Origin: a virus
DNA length: 36,736 nt
Direction: 5' to 3' (one strand)
Virus record (IMG/VR): IMGVR_UViG_3300037119_002705
Coordinates: 1-36,736 of that record
This document shows positions 19,962 through 26,992 of the stretch, in pieces (position 1 is the first letter of the stretch; the number at the start of each line of letters is the position of its first letter). A program made the translations under genes and the position numbers. Under the pieces are notes generated by a model, which made no database searches, had not been told where the DNA came from, and saw nothing but the letters and a program-made list of their open reading frames with translations.

Positions 19962-20296
19962 AAAATCTAATATCAATTTTTATTTTATTCGTTTTATTCT
20001 CATGCGAGAAAGAACCAATAACACTACAGTCAATCGACAAGACTATTAAAACTGAATATCAAGGTCAAATAACAGCTCAATGCGATCAAACGTATATTTA
20101 CGTCAATTCCATTCAGTACGGAATAGGCTCAGCAATAACAAATGAGTCAATGAAACTTTACTCAGGCGACAGTGTAAGGCTTCAAATGTACACAAACGGC
20201 TTTTACTACCGCAAAGGAACAATCAAGCTTGATAACTACTACTACTACATTGAAGAGGGTTATGGAGCTTTAGACACCACAATTGTTATACCATGA
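19958..20296 (+). CDS. Putative phage-encoded lipoprotein, 112 aa
   Basis: The N-terminus, MKNLISIFILFVLFSCEKEP, is a lipoprotein signal peptide with lipobox LFSC (Cys16). The mature about 97-residue part is beta-rich and full of Tyr and Thr (TYIYVNSIQYGIGSAI; DNYYYYIEEGY). It would be exported and lipidated in the host envelope. Phage lipoproteins are often superinfection-exclusion factors or outer spanins. The gene is far from the lysis cassette, so exclusion is somewhat more likely. It overlaps both neighbours by 4 nt. Confidence 0.65.
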   Translation: MKNLISIFILFVLFSCEKEPITLQSIDKTIKTEYQGQITAQCDQTYIYVNSIQYGIGSAITNESMKLYSGDSVRLQMYTNGFYYRKGTIKLDNYYYYIEEGYGALDTTIVIP

Positions 20297-20460
20297 TAGT
20301 AACGGTAAATACAATGAATAAAAAGTTTTTGACTTATTGCAAAAACAAAAACATAAGTCCTTTAGACGAAAACAATCTAAAAGCTTATCTTGATTTATTT
20401 ATGACTAAAAATAAATTTATCGAAGTTCACCAACAAGGTAATAATTTCAAATTCAAGTGA
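20293..20460 (+). CDS. Small hypothetical protein, 55 aa
   Basis: A short frame starting in an ATGA overlap with the lipoprotein stop and ending 1 nt before the terminase small-subunit gene. It reads MIVTVNTMNKKFLTYCKNKN, followed by SPLDENNLKAYLDLFMTKNK. It looks soluble and helical, with no known motif. Its tight fit between two genes supports its being real. Confidence 0.55.
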   Translation: MIVTVNTMNKKFLTYCKNKNISPLDENNLKAYLDLFMTKNKFIEVHQQGNNFKFK

Positions 20461-20461
20461 T

Positions 20462-20902
20462 ATGCACCCGACTAGAATATTCAAAACACCTGAAGATTTA
20501 GAAAAAGCTTTTGAAGAGTATAAGGAAGACTTAAAAAAGCAGTCTGATGATTGGGAATTAATTCAATACGTTGGTAAGGATGGAGATAAGAAGTCTGACG
20601 GTAAAAAAGTACCAATGACTATCGAAGGTTTTAAGAGATTTTGTAGAAAAAATTACGGATGCGTTGACCAATATTTGAAAAATCAAGATAATGATTATAA
20701 TGATTTCCTTCCTATCTGTTCATATATCAAGGAAGAAATAAGAGAAAATCAAATAATTGGAGGGCTTTTAGGGTTTTTTAATCCAAGTATTACCCAAAGA
20801 CTTAACGGGCTTAAAGAATATGCCGAAACAACATCGACAAATAAGATTCAAATACTAAACATTGACCCATTAGATGATTCAGCAGACAACGGCACTACGT
20901 AA
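20462..20902 (+). CDS. terS: Terminase small subunit
   Basis: 146 aa. The helical pattern is FKTPEDLEKAFEEYKEDLKK, KVPMTIEGFKRFCRKNYGCV, an ICSYIKEEIRENQIIGGLLG helix, then GFFNPSITQRLNGLKEYAE. This matches the small terminase subunits of Bacteroidetes phages (P22 gp3-like pattern of a tP..l..a...Y start and a GFFN.SI..R.NGL end). It recognises the packaging site and regulates the large subunit. It overlaps the large-subunit gene by 29 nt. A pac or cos site may lie in or near this gene but I cannot identify one. Confidence 0.75.
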   Translation: MHPTRIFKTPEDLEKAFEEYKEDLKKQSDDWELIQYVGKDGDKKSDGKKVPMTIEGFKRFCRKNYGCVDQYLKNQDNDYNDFLPICSYIKEEIRENQIIGGLLGFFNPSITQRLNGLKEYAETTSTNKIQILNIDPLDDSADNGTT

Positions 20903-22037
20903 AATAGCAGGTCTTAAAAAAAAAATTAAGGTTGTTCAGGGCGGTCAAGGTGCCGGAAAGACAATAGCTATTCTAATTCTACTTATTAACCACGCTTTCA
21001 ATGTTGATGGTCGTGAAATTTTAGTATTATCGGCCGAACTTTCTAAAATGCGTTTGACAGTAATAAAAGACTTTGTAAACGTTATGCGCCTCATGGGTGT
21101 TTACGAAGACCATAGATTTATCGCTGGTACCTTATATCGTTTTCCAAATGGGTCTTTCATTAAATTTATAGGCTTAGATAAATCAGATGTAGGTAAAGGT
21201 TTACGTTCACACGTGGCATATTTCAACGAGTTGAATAAAACTGACTCAGAATCATATAGACAGGTTGCGAGTAGAACAGGTAAAGTTTATGCCGATTTTA
21301 ATCCTGATGCTGAATTCTTTGCTCATACCGATATTATTCCAAGGGATGATTGTGACTTTATTAAACTAACTTTTCAAGATAATGAGCTACTCCCACAAGG
21401 CGAGAAAGATGAAATACAACGATACAAGGAATTAGGTTACAATGAAGATGGTTCGATTAAATCTAAGTATTGGGCTAATAAATGGCAAGTGTACGGACTT
21501 GGCAATATCGGATCAATTGATGGCGTTGTATTCGAAAATTGGGATGAGATAAACGAAATACCAAAAGAGGCTAAGTTGATATACAATGGTGTCGATTTCG
21601 GGTTCTCAATATCAAAGTTCGCCTCACTTGACATCTACCAATGGAACGGACATTATATTTTAAACGAGCTGGTTTACGAGACAGGATTAACAAATCCTGA
21701 TTCTGCAGTAAAAATGAATGAGGCTGGTTACAAAAATCAAGTTGTTTATTGTGATTACGCAGAACCAAAAAGTATTGAAGAACTTAGAAGGGCAGGGATA
21801 AGAGCTGTATCTTGTGAATCAAAAAATGATATTTACGACTTCGCAATTCAAAAATTAAACGCTAAAACCTTTTATGTTACAAAAAAAAGTGTTAACCTTG
21901 TAAATGAGTTAAGGTATTGGGTTTATGATGAAAAGACCATGAAGCCAAAGAAAAGCAATATTGACCACCTTATGAACGCTTTGATTTATGCAGTTGGTTC
22001 AGGGGAAAAATACACAGGTGATTATGTTATCGGGTAA
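20874..22037 (+). CDS. terL: Terminase large subunit (ATPase-nuclease)
   Basis: 387 aa, compact for the family but with all motifs. Walker A is GGQGAGKT (23-30), Walker B is VAYFNE (114-119), and the nuclease acidic residues are at D241 (GVDFGFS), D294 (YCDYAEPKSIEEL) and D364 (DHLMNALIYAV). It packages DNA through the portal and cuts concatemers. The start is in a 29-nt overlap with terS. It is the most informative gene for phage taxonomy in this window. Confidence 0.95.
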   Translation: MIQQTTALRKIAGLKKKIKVVQGGQGAGKTIAILILLINHAFNVDGREILVLSAELSKMRLTVIKDFVNVMRLMGVYEDHRFIAGTLYRFPNGSFIKFIGLDKSDVGKGLRSHVAYFNELNKTDSESYRQVASRTGKVYADFNPDAEFFAHTDIIPRDDCDFIKLTFQDNELLPQGEKDEIQRYKELGYNEDGSIKSKYWANKWQVYGLGNIGSIDGVVFENWDEINEIPKEAKLIYNGVDFGFSISKFASLDIYQWNGHYILNELVYETGLTNPDSAVKMNEAGYKNQVVYCDYAEPKSIEELRRAGIRAVSCESKNDIYDFAIQKLNAKTFYVTKKSVNLVNELRYWVYDEKTMKPKKSNIDHLMNALIYAVGSGEKYTGDYVIG

Positions 22038-22116
22038 AAAATTATTTTTGGCATGGGTGTTAATATTTACAACGTGCATATTGTTATGGGCTGGTGTGTT
22101 TAAATTTATTTTTTAA
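22024..22116 (+). CDS. Tiny single-TM peptide, 30 aa
   Basis: It reads MLSGKKLFLAWVLIFTTCIL followed by LWAGVFKFIF, one hydrophobic helix with a basic start. It begins inside the end of terL, and its stop overlaps the glycosyltransferase ATG as TAATG, so it is positioned for translational coupling. In glucosyltransferase operons of serotype-converting phages a small membrane protein precedes the transferase. That parallel is suggestive only, because this one is much smaller. Confidence 0.45.
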   Translation: MLSGKKLFLAWVLIFTTCILLWAGVFKFIF

Positions 22117-22979
22117 TGAAAGTTTTAAATCTATGTTCAAATGACTATGCAAATATGTCACATGAGAATGCAAAAGCATTGCGTTCAATTGGTATTGATT
22201 GTCTTGATGCTAAATTGTACCGTCACAATTTTAAATATAAGACTGAAAGCGTATCAACAACTTATCAACAAATACAGCAAGTTGTTAAGCACTACGATGT
22301 GATTCAAATATTTCACACCGATAAAGAAATACTTCGACACGTTAAAATGGGTAAAGCAAAAAAAATAATTGCTTACCACACAGGCACAAGATATAGACAA
22401 CAGCCTGATTTTTTCGATAAAGTTTTTGAAGGATGTACGATTGTAACAGATCAATGTGAGTTTATTAACAATGGCAATATGCATTATTTAGCGCCTCACG
22501 TAGAACTTTCTCCACTTGATAAACCTAAGCGTGGTAAATTAGTTTTGGGTCACTACCCAAGCAATCCATACAACAAAGGAACTGAAACGATTAAGCAAAT
22601 GCTTAAAAGTAATCATGGTGACTTTGAGATGCGTGTTGACACTAAAATACTTTCACACGAATTAAACTTAAAAAGAATAGGTGATTGTGATATTTATGTT
22701 GAAATGTTTAATCCCGAACAAGATGGTAAACCTTATGGTTGTCATGGAGTAACGGCTTTTGAAGCCTCAGCACTTGGGTGTAAAGTTATAACAAACAATA
22801 TTAATCTAAGTGCTTATACTGATGTATACGGTGATTCTCCTTTCATGATTGCTAATACTGAAAAAGAATTTAAATCTTGGATTGAGAAGTTAAAAAAAAA
22901 AAATGTATCTTTGCCTAATGTGTATGACAAACATAATATTAAGTCAACAGGTAAACGAATTTTAGAATTAATATCATGA
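22116..22979 (+). CDS. GT-B fold glycosyltransferase (GT4-like)
   Basis: 287 aa. The second Rossmann half shows GHYPSNPYNKGTETI (about 146-159, the family's 'KG...' sugar-nucleotide loop) and later KPYGCHGVTAFEASALGCKV (Y207, G208, E216), the typical E-x7-E/'EA.A.G.PVI' region of GT4. The first half is short for the family. It would transfer a sugar to a phage structural protein, DNA or a host glycan. An A12 run (22892-22903) codes for Lys 260-262, so slippage would replace the last about 27 residues. The gene heads a cargo cassette between terminase and tail genes. Confidence 0.7.
   Translation: MKVLNLCSNDYANMSHENAKALRSIGIDCLDAKLYRHNFKYKTESVSTTYQQIQQVVKHYDVIQIFHTDKEILRHVKMGKAKKIIAYHTGTRYRQQPDFFDKVFEGCTIVTDQCEFINNGNMHYLAPHVELSPLDKPKRGKLVLGHYPSNPYNKGTETIKQMLKSNHGDFEMRVDTKILSHELNLKRIGDCDIYVEMFNPEQDGKPYGCHGVTAFEASALGCKVITNNINLSAYTDVYGDSPFMIANTEKEFKSWIEKLKKKNVSLPNVYDKHNIKSTGKRILELIS
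22882..22913 (+). promoter_or_regulatory. Candidate promoter with A12 in its spacer
   Basis: TTG (22882-22884), a 21-nt spacer containing the A12 run, and TATCTTTG (22906-22913) match the Bacteroidetes promoter consensus. The promoter would transcribe the membrane protein, methyltransferase and GT2 genes. It lies inside the GT4 coding sequence. Slippage in A12 would alter the spacer length. Confidence 0.4.
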
Positions 22980-23206
22980 ATGAATTTATAGGAATACTTT
23001 TGTTTTTAGGGATGTTTGTATGCTTTGTTTTTTTGGTAAATATACCTTTGGTTTTTGAGTGGTACAAGGATAGAAAATCTTGCAGGGATATTTATAACGA
23101 AATAAACGCAACTCTTGATAAAGAAATTAAGGAATCACAGGCGTGTTTAGATAAATTGAATTATAAATATCCTATTGATGAAACCATTAAACCATGCGAA
23201 CCATAA
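22976..23206 (+). CDS. Small membrane protein of the glycosylation cassette
   Basis: 76 aa. A long N-terminal hydrophobic helix (FIGILLFLGMFVCFVFLVNI, about residues 4-23) is followed by a charged helical tail (YKDRKSCRDIYNEINATLDK) with Cys residues. Single-anchor proteins of this size could recruit an enzyme to the membrane. It overlaps the GT4 gene by 4 nt and the methyltransferase gene by 13 nt. Confidence 0.5.
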   Translation: MNEFIGILLFLGMFVCFVFLVNIPLVFEWYKDRKSCRDIYNEINATLDKEIKESQACLDKLNYKYPIDETIKPCEP

Positions 23207-23712
23207 AAGTAAGTGAGAAAAAATGGAATGAAGTTGCTGAGAACTTAGCCGAATGGAGGAAAAATAGAACTTCAAAACCAAACCTTGATTTATATCGTAA
23301 GATTGTTTCGATTGTTCATGTTGGTGAAATGGTTTTAGATGTAGGGTGTGGTCAAATGCACTTGAAGTCATGCCTGCCTTTATCTTCAAAATATTTTGGG
23401 TGTGATCCTTTTCCTTTAAATGACGAAACAATTAACGCATCAGCAGAGTCTTTAATCTGTCAAGATGAGTGTGAATTTGATACAGTATTTTGTTTAGCTT
23501 CACTTGATAATGTTCAAGATATTAAAGCGTCTTTGCATGGCATTAACTACGTTGCTAATCAAAATATCGTAATTCTAACAGGAATTAACATTGAGCCTGA
23601 CAAATATCATACACATAAAATTACACGTGAGATATTGTTTTCAGTTTTAGGTGAGCCAAAACAAGAAATTGAAATGTTGCCTAATGTATTTTTATTCGAA
23701 TGGGAGATGTAA
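23194..23712 (+). CDS. SAM-dependent methyltransferase (class I)
   Basis: 172 aa. Motif I is VLDVGCGQ (residues 47-54), followed by SSKYFGCDPFPLND (acidic loop for the SAM ribose) and FDTVFCLASLDNV (motif IV region). The overall layout fits a Methyltransf_11-like fold. No NPPY or DPPY DNA-methylase motif is present, so a small molecule, sugar or protein is a more likely substrate than DNA. Its place between two glycosyltransferases suggests methylation of a transferred sugar. Confidence 0.7.
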   Translation: MRTIKVSEKKWNEVAENLAEWRKNRTSKPNLDLYRKIVSIVHVGEMVLDVGCGQMHLKSCLPLSSKYFGCDPFPLNDETINASAESLICQDECEFDTVFCLASLDNVQDIKASLHGINYVANQNIVILTGINIEPDKYHTHKITREILFSVLGEPKQEIEMLPNVFLFEWEM

Positions 23713-23721
23713 ATTTAAAAC

Positions 23722-23928
23722 ATGGGAAAAGATTTAAAATATATTTTAAAAAAATTAGAATTGAAGGGATGGGGTGATACAAGTAAATTGTCACCACTAA
23801 TACTAGAATTAATAAGCGACACTATTGAATTATCAAAAGAATCATTGAAAGAAGAAACTTATGTAATTAAGCATTGTTGCGATTCACGGGATTCAGATTA
23901 TGAACCCATGAAAAAATTCACAGATTAA
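23722..23928 (+). CDS. Hypothetical protein, 68 aa
   Basis: It reads MGKDLKYILKKLELKGWGDT, then LSPLILELISDTIELSKESL and a Cys pair (HCCDSRD). It looks helical and soluble. It overlaps the GT2 start by 1 nt (TAATG). No family is recognised; as part of the cassette it may be an accessory to the enzymes on either side. Confidence 0.45.
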   Translation: MGKDLKYILKKLELKGWGDTSKLSPLILELISDTIELSKESLKEETYVIKHCCDSRDSDYEPMKKFTD

Positions 23929-24530
23929 TGGTAAGTATAATTATCCCATATAACAAAGACAGGGGTTTTCTTGATGAAGCTATTGAAAGCGTTCGTAAAC
24001 AAAACTATGATGGTAAAATTGAGATTATACTTTCTGAATCAGATAACGGTGTAAGTTATAATTTGAACCGTGGAATTGAAATGGCAAAAGGCGAGTTTAT
24101 CAAATATCTTTGTGAAGATGATTACTTAACACCAAACTCAATTAGTGATAGTGTGAATGCCTTTACTAAGGATATTGATTTTATACATGGTAACGCTACG
24201 AATGTTTTCAGAACACACAAGCAAATTCAATACCCAAGGCTGAAAAACCCAACATTAAACGACATGATTGTTTCAAATGTTATTCATGGCGGTAGTTTAA
24301 TGTATCGTAAATCGGTATTTGAGAAGGTCGGTTTATTCGATGAGACATTAGTGTGTGCAGAGGAATATGATTTTAATTTACGTTGTCTAAAATTAGGCTT
24401 AAAATTAGGTTATTGTCCTCAAAACTTGTACAACTACCGTAGACACGACGAACAAAAAAGCCTTGGCAAAGGGATAAATCAAGAAGAAAGAGCGTTAAGA
24501 ATTAAAGCAATACAGGACAAATGGAAATAA
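23928..24530 (+). CDS. GT2-family glycosyltransferase
   Basis: 200 aa, shorter than typical GT2 enzymes but with the core. There is an N-terminal VSIIIPYNKDRGFLDEAIES strand-helix, and ILSESDNGVSYNLNRGIEMA. The DxD-type metal motif is EDD (63-65, in YLCEDDYLTPNS), and the acceptor-side motif is GGSLMYRKSVFEKVGLFDE followed by EEYDFNLRCL. It uses a nucleotide sugar to extend a glycan or glycosylate a protein. It overlaps the next gene by 10 nt. With the GT4 enzyme and methyltransferase it forms a sugar-decoration cassette. Confidence 0.8.
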   Translation: MVSIIIPYNKDRGFLDEAIESVRKQNYDGKIEIILSESDNGVSYNLNRGIEMAKGEFIKYLCEDDYLTPNSISDSVNAFTKDIDFIHGNATNVFRTHKQIQYPRLKNPTLNDMIVSNVIHGGSLMYRKSVFEKVGLFDETLVCAEEYDFNLRCLKLGLKLGYCPQNLYNYRRHDEQKSLGKGINQEERALRIKAIQDKWK

Positions 24531-25183
24531 AAGCACCAAAGACAATACACGATTTAAGAATTAAGCATTTCAATACGCTTAAAAATCAAAAGTTTGAGAA
24601 TATAACTGAAGATATTCCTTTTGCAGAACGTCTTGACTTGATGGTTGATTTTGTTTCTGGAATTTGTTCAGTTGATAAAGAGCTTATTTACGATATCGAT
24701 ATTAAAAACCTTAATGAAATTTATCTACACTGCATAGGACTTTTTGATAAAATACCTTACTCAGAACCAAAGAAGGAATTAAAGATTAACGGCATTGAAT
24801 ATAAATTAGTTGACCCTCATACAGTCGCTACAGGTTGGCATGTTGATTGGAGTAAGTCGGATATTGAAAAAGACCCTGTAAGAATAGCTTGTTTAATGTA
24901 TATTCCAAAAGATAAACATTATTCAATGTTAGATTCAACAGGAAATCTTGAAATGAAAATAGCTGACAGGTATAAAGATTTTGAAGAACATTTAGAATTA
25001 GTTGACTTTATGAATGCTAGTCGTTTTTTTTTGCTCAAATGGTTCAAATCAAAAAGCGACTTAGAAATGAAAATAAAAGTGCAGACGAAAGTTCAAAAAA
25101 TCCTAAAAAGGATAGGTTTGAATGGGAAAAATGTTTCCAAGCATTATCTGAATTCTACAGATGCGATTGGCAGCATTGCATAA
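24521..25183 (+). CDS. Tail-assembly chaperone, short form (gpG-like)
   Basis: 220 aa, soluble and mixed alpha/beta (TIHDLRIKHFNTLKNQ; NEIYLHCIGLFDKIPYSEPK; ELKINGIEYKLVDPHTVATG; DPVRIACLMYIPKDKHYSML). The layout, the place upstream of the tape measure, and an overlapping second frame match the lambda G/GT arrangement. At 25024-25032 the gene has T9 followed by G; in frame, CGT TTT TTT TTG contains the slippery heptamer T-TTT-TTT (25024-25030). After the slip site the zero frame adds 50 residues. The chaperone identity is inferred from position and this frameshift design. Confidence 0.6.
   Translation: MEIKAPKTIHDLRIKHFNTLKNQKFENITEDIPFAERLDLMVDFVSGICSVDKELIYDIDIKNLNEIYLHCIGLFDKIPYSEPKKELKINGIEYKLVDPHTVATGWHVDWSKSDIEKDPVRIACLMYIPKDKHYSMLDSTGNLEMKIADRYKDFEEHLELVDFMNASRFFLLKWFKSKSDLEMKIKVQTKVQKILKRIGLNGKNVSKHYLNSTDAIGSIA
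25024..25032 (+). promoter_or_regulatory. Slippery T9 tract, candidate -1 frameshift site
   Basis: Nine T residues followed by G. In the upstream gene's frame it contains T-TTT-TTT, a classical slippery heptamer. The downstream -1 frame is open from here to 25284 and overlaps the zero frame to 25183. Confidence 0.6.
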
Positions 25184-25284
25184 TGTGGAATATTTACACA
25201 TTCAATCATCGAATGGAATTCATGCAAACCGAACAAACTAGGAAATTAAACGAAATGAAACGAGTACATCGAATTAAAAGATAG
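25030..25284 (+). CDS. -1 frame extension (gpT-like) of the tail chaperone
   Basis: A -1 slip at T-TTT-TTT would fuse the first 170 residues of the 24521 gene to FAQ and the 81 residues open from 25039, giving a product of about 254 aa. The extension is charged and helical (DESSKNPKKDRFEWEKCFQA; CDWQHCIMWNIYTFNHRMEF; EQTRKLNEMKRVHRIKR). An ATG at 25039 could also allow independent initiation. In lambda-like phages the minor fused product links tail tube and tape measure. A single-base contig error in T9 is the main alternative. Confidence 0.55.
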   Translation, partial: FAQMVQIKKRLRNENKSADESSKNPKKDRFEWEKCFQALSEFYRCDWQHCIMWNIYTFNHRMEFMQTEQTRKLNEMKRVHRIKR

Positions 25285-25850
25285 TGGCAAAGGATTACGG
25301 CATATCAAACTTAGGGGTTGCAAAATCTGTTATTGAGAACCAAAAAGGGTCGCCACTTGAAATACTATTACTTGACTTAACGAATGATGTTTGTGAACGT
25401 TTAAGAGAAGGATTAAAAAAACACAACGTAAATACAGCCTCATTAGGATTAAGTCAATCAATACAACCAACTACAGCCGAATATGATGGCGAAGTTTTAA
25501 CGGTTGGAATATCAGCAGAAAGTTATTGGAAGTTTATCAACTATGGTGTGAATGGAACCGAAATAAGTTGGGGCGCTCCAAATTGGGGAAGTCAACCGAG
25601 TACAGGTAAATCGTTTCATCAAAACATTTTGGAATGGATTCCGAAGCGAGGCGTAATGATTCCAAGTCAATTTAAATCTTATGATTCATTTGCTTGGGCT
25701 ATCCAAAAAAACATTATGCGAAAAGGAAAAGAACCAAAACCTTTTTATTCTGAAGTGGTTAATGAAAAATTAATTAACTTTATGCGCCCACAGATTGAGG
25801 AATTACTTGGAAGGGCTATTTTAATTAACATTGTAGCACCATGGCAGTAA
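25284..25850 (+). CDS. HK97-gp10-like tail completion/neck protein
   Basis: 188 aa from a GTG start that overlaps the previous stop (TAGTG). The pattern NTASLGLSQSIQPTTAEYDG, VLTVGISAESYWKFINYGVN, and later FAWAIQKNIMRKGKEPKPFY with EVVNEKLINFM resembles HK97-gp10-type proteins: a 'L..SI' helix, a beta strand with 'Y....N.G', and 'I...I..KG....PF'. These proteins complete the head-tail joint. The assignment is by pattern and position. The gene ends in a 10-nt overlap with the next gene. Confidence 0.55.
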   Translation: MAKDYGISNLGVAKSVIENQKGSPLEILLLDLTNDVCERLREGLKKHNVNTASLGLSQSIQPTTAEYDGEVLTVGISAESYWKFINYGVNGTEISWGAPNWGSQPSTGKSFHQNILEWIPKRGVMIPSQFKSYDSFAWAIQKNIMRKGKEPKPFYSEVVNEKLINFMRPQIEELLGRAILINIVAPWQ

Positions 25851-26992
25851 CAATTCACACATCACCAAATTTATACACACCTTCAGACAGTCCGATTGTT
25901 TGGACTTTTTCAAGCACCAACACGGCACAACCAAATTTTTCATATATCATTGAGGTTTTTGTAGCTGGAGTTTTGGATAGTAGACATTTAATTTTTCCTG
26001 AAAGCGGAATTTATGCGCATTTCGATGCAAGTGAGATTATGCAATCAAGATGCTCACAAGCTAATACTTTAGTTGGTGCAGTTGTTCAAGATGCTGACAA
26101 TTGGAATAGCTGTTATATTAAAGTAAATGAGTTTTATGGAACGACTCCAGCTTTAGGTGGTAGTAATACAAGTTCAACCATTTACCCGTTTAAAGCAGTT
26201 GTTAACGACGATACAATAAGTAGTTGGGATTATACCGATTACACTATTTTAGATTCAACAAAGTTATTCCTAACTGAATTTAATCGCGATTCATTTAGAA
26301 TAATGAGGTATCAAACATTGTTCCTTCAAATTATAACAAACCTAGCCAATGCGCAACTTAGAATTAAATATTACGATTCAGACGATGTGCTTATTGGAAC
26401 GCAAAACGAAACGATTTCAAACACAATTCGTATTTGCCAAATAACATTGAACTCAGAAACGTATTTAAATACAACATACTTCAATCAATCAGCTTATTTT
26501 GTTGTTGATATTTGGAATGGTATAACAGAAAGAAGTGAACCTATAACTGTACATATTGATTCAATTAATAATTGTGACACATTCACTAGGGTTACATGGT
26601 TAAATCATTTAGGTGGTTACGATTCATTTACTTTTAACCACAACTTAACAACTAAAACAGATATTCAATCCTTCGAGTTTCAGAAACAATTAGGTCGTTG
26701 GGATGGGTCAAGTTTTTTATTAGATGCTTCAGCTAGTGGTTATTCACAATATTTTAAAACCATCAAAGACGGTGGAACAATTGTTAGTGGATGGCTTACC
26801 GAAGAACAGCAAAACAGTTTGGTTAAATTATATGAAAGCCCTTTAACATTAATGGAGTTATCTGAATTAGTTTTCAGTAAGTTCACAGTTTTAAATTCTT
26901 CTTATGTTCGAGCTCAATCTAGGTTCGATGAATTATTTAATGAGATAGTTGAATACAAGATGAGCAACCCACGTAAATCACCTAGGTTATGA
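25841..26992 (+). CDS. Tail structural protein, 383 aa
   Basis: It starts AVTIHTSPNLYTPSDSPIVW, then FSYIIEVFVAGVLDSRHLIF and PESGIYAHFDAS, an opening I associate with beta-sandwich tail proteins of Bacteroidetes phages. The remaining sequence is Thr/Ser/Asn/Tyr-rich beta structure with few charged helices. Its place between the neck gene and the 787-aa tail protein suggests a distal tail or baseplate component. It overlaps the next gene by 4 nt. I cannot assign a precise function. Confidence 0.6.
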   Translation: MAVTIHTSPNLYTPSDSPIVWTFSSTNTAQPNFSYIIEVFVAGVLDSRHLIFPESGIYAHFDASEIMQSRCSQANTLVGAVVQDADNWNSCYIKVNEFYGTTPALGGSNTSSTIYPFKAVVNDDTISSWDYTDYTILDSTKLFLTEFNRDSFRIMRYQTLFLQIITNLANAQLRIKYYDSDDVLIGTQNETISNTIRICQITLNSETYLNTTYFNQSAYFVVDIWNGITERSEPITVHIDSINNCDTFTRVTWLNHLGGYDSFTFNHNLTTKTDIQSFEFQKQLGRWDGSSFLLDASASGYSQYFKTIKDGGTIVSGWLTEEQQNSLVKLYESPLTLMELSELVFSKFTVLNSSYVRAQSRFDELFNEIVEYKMSNPRKSPRL

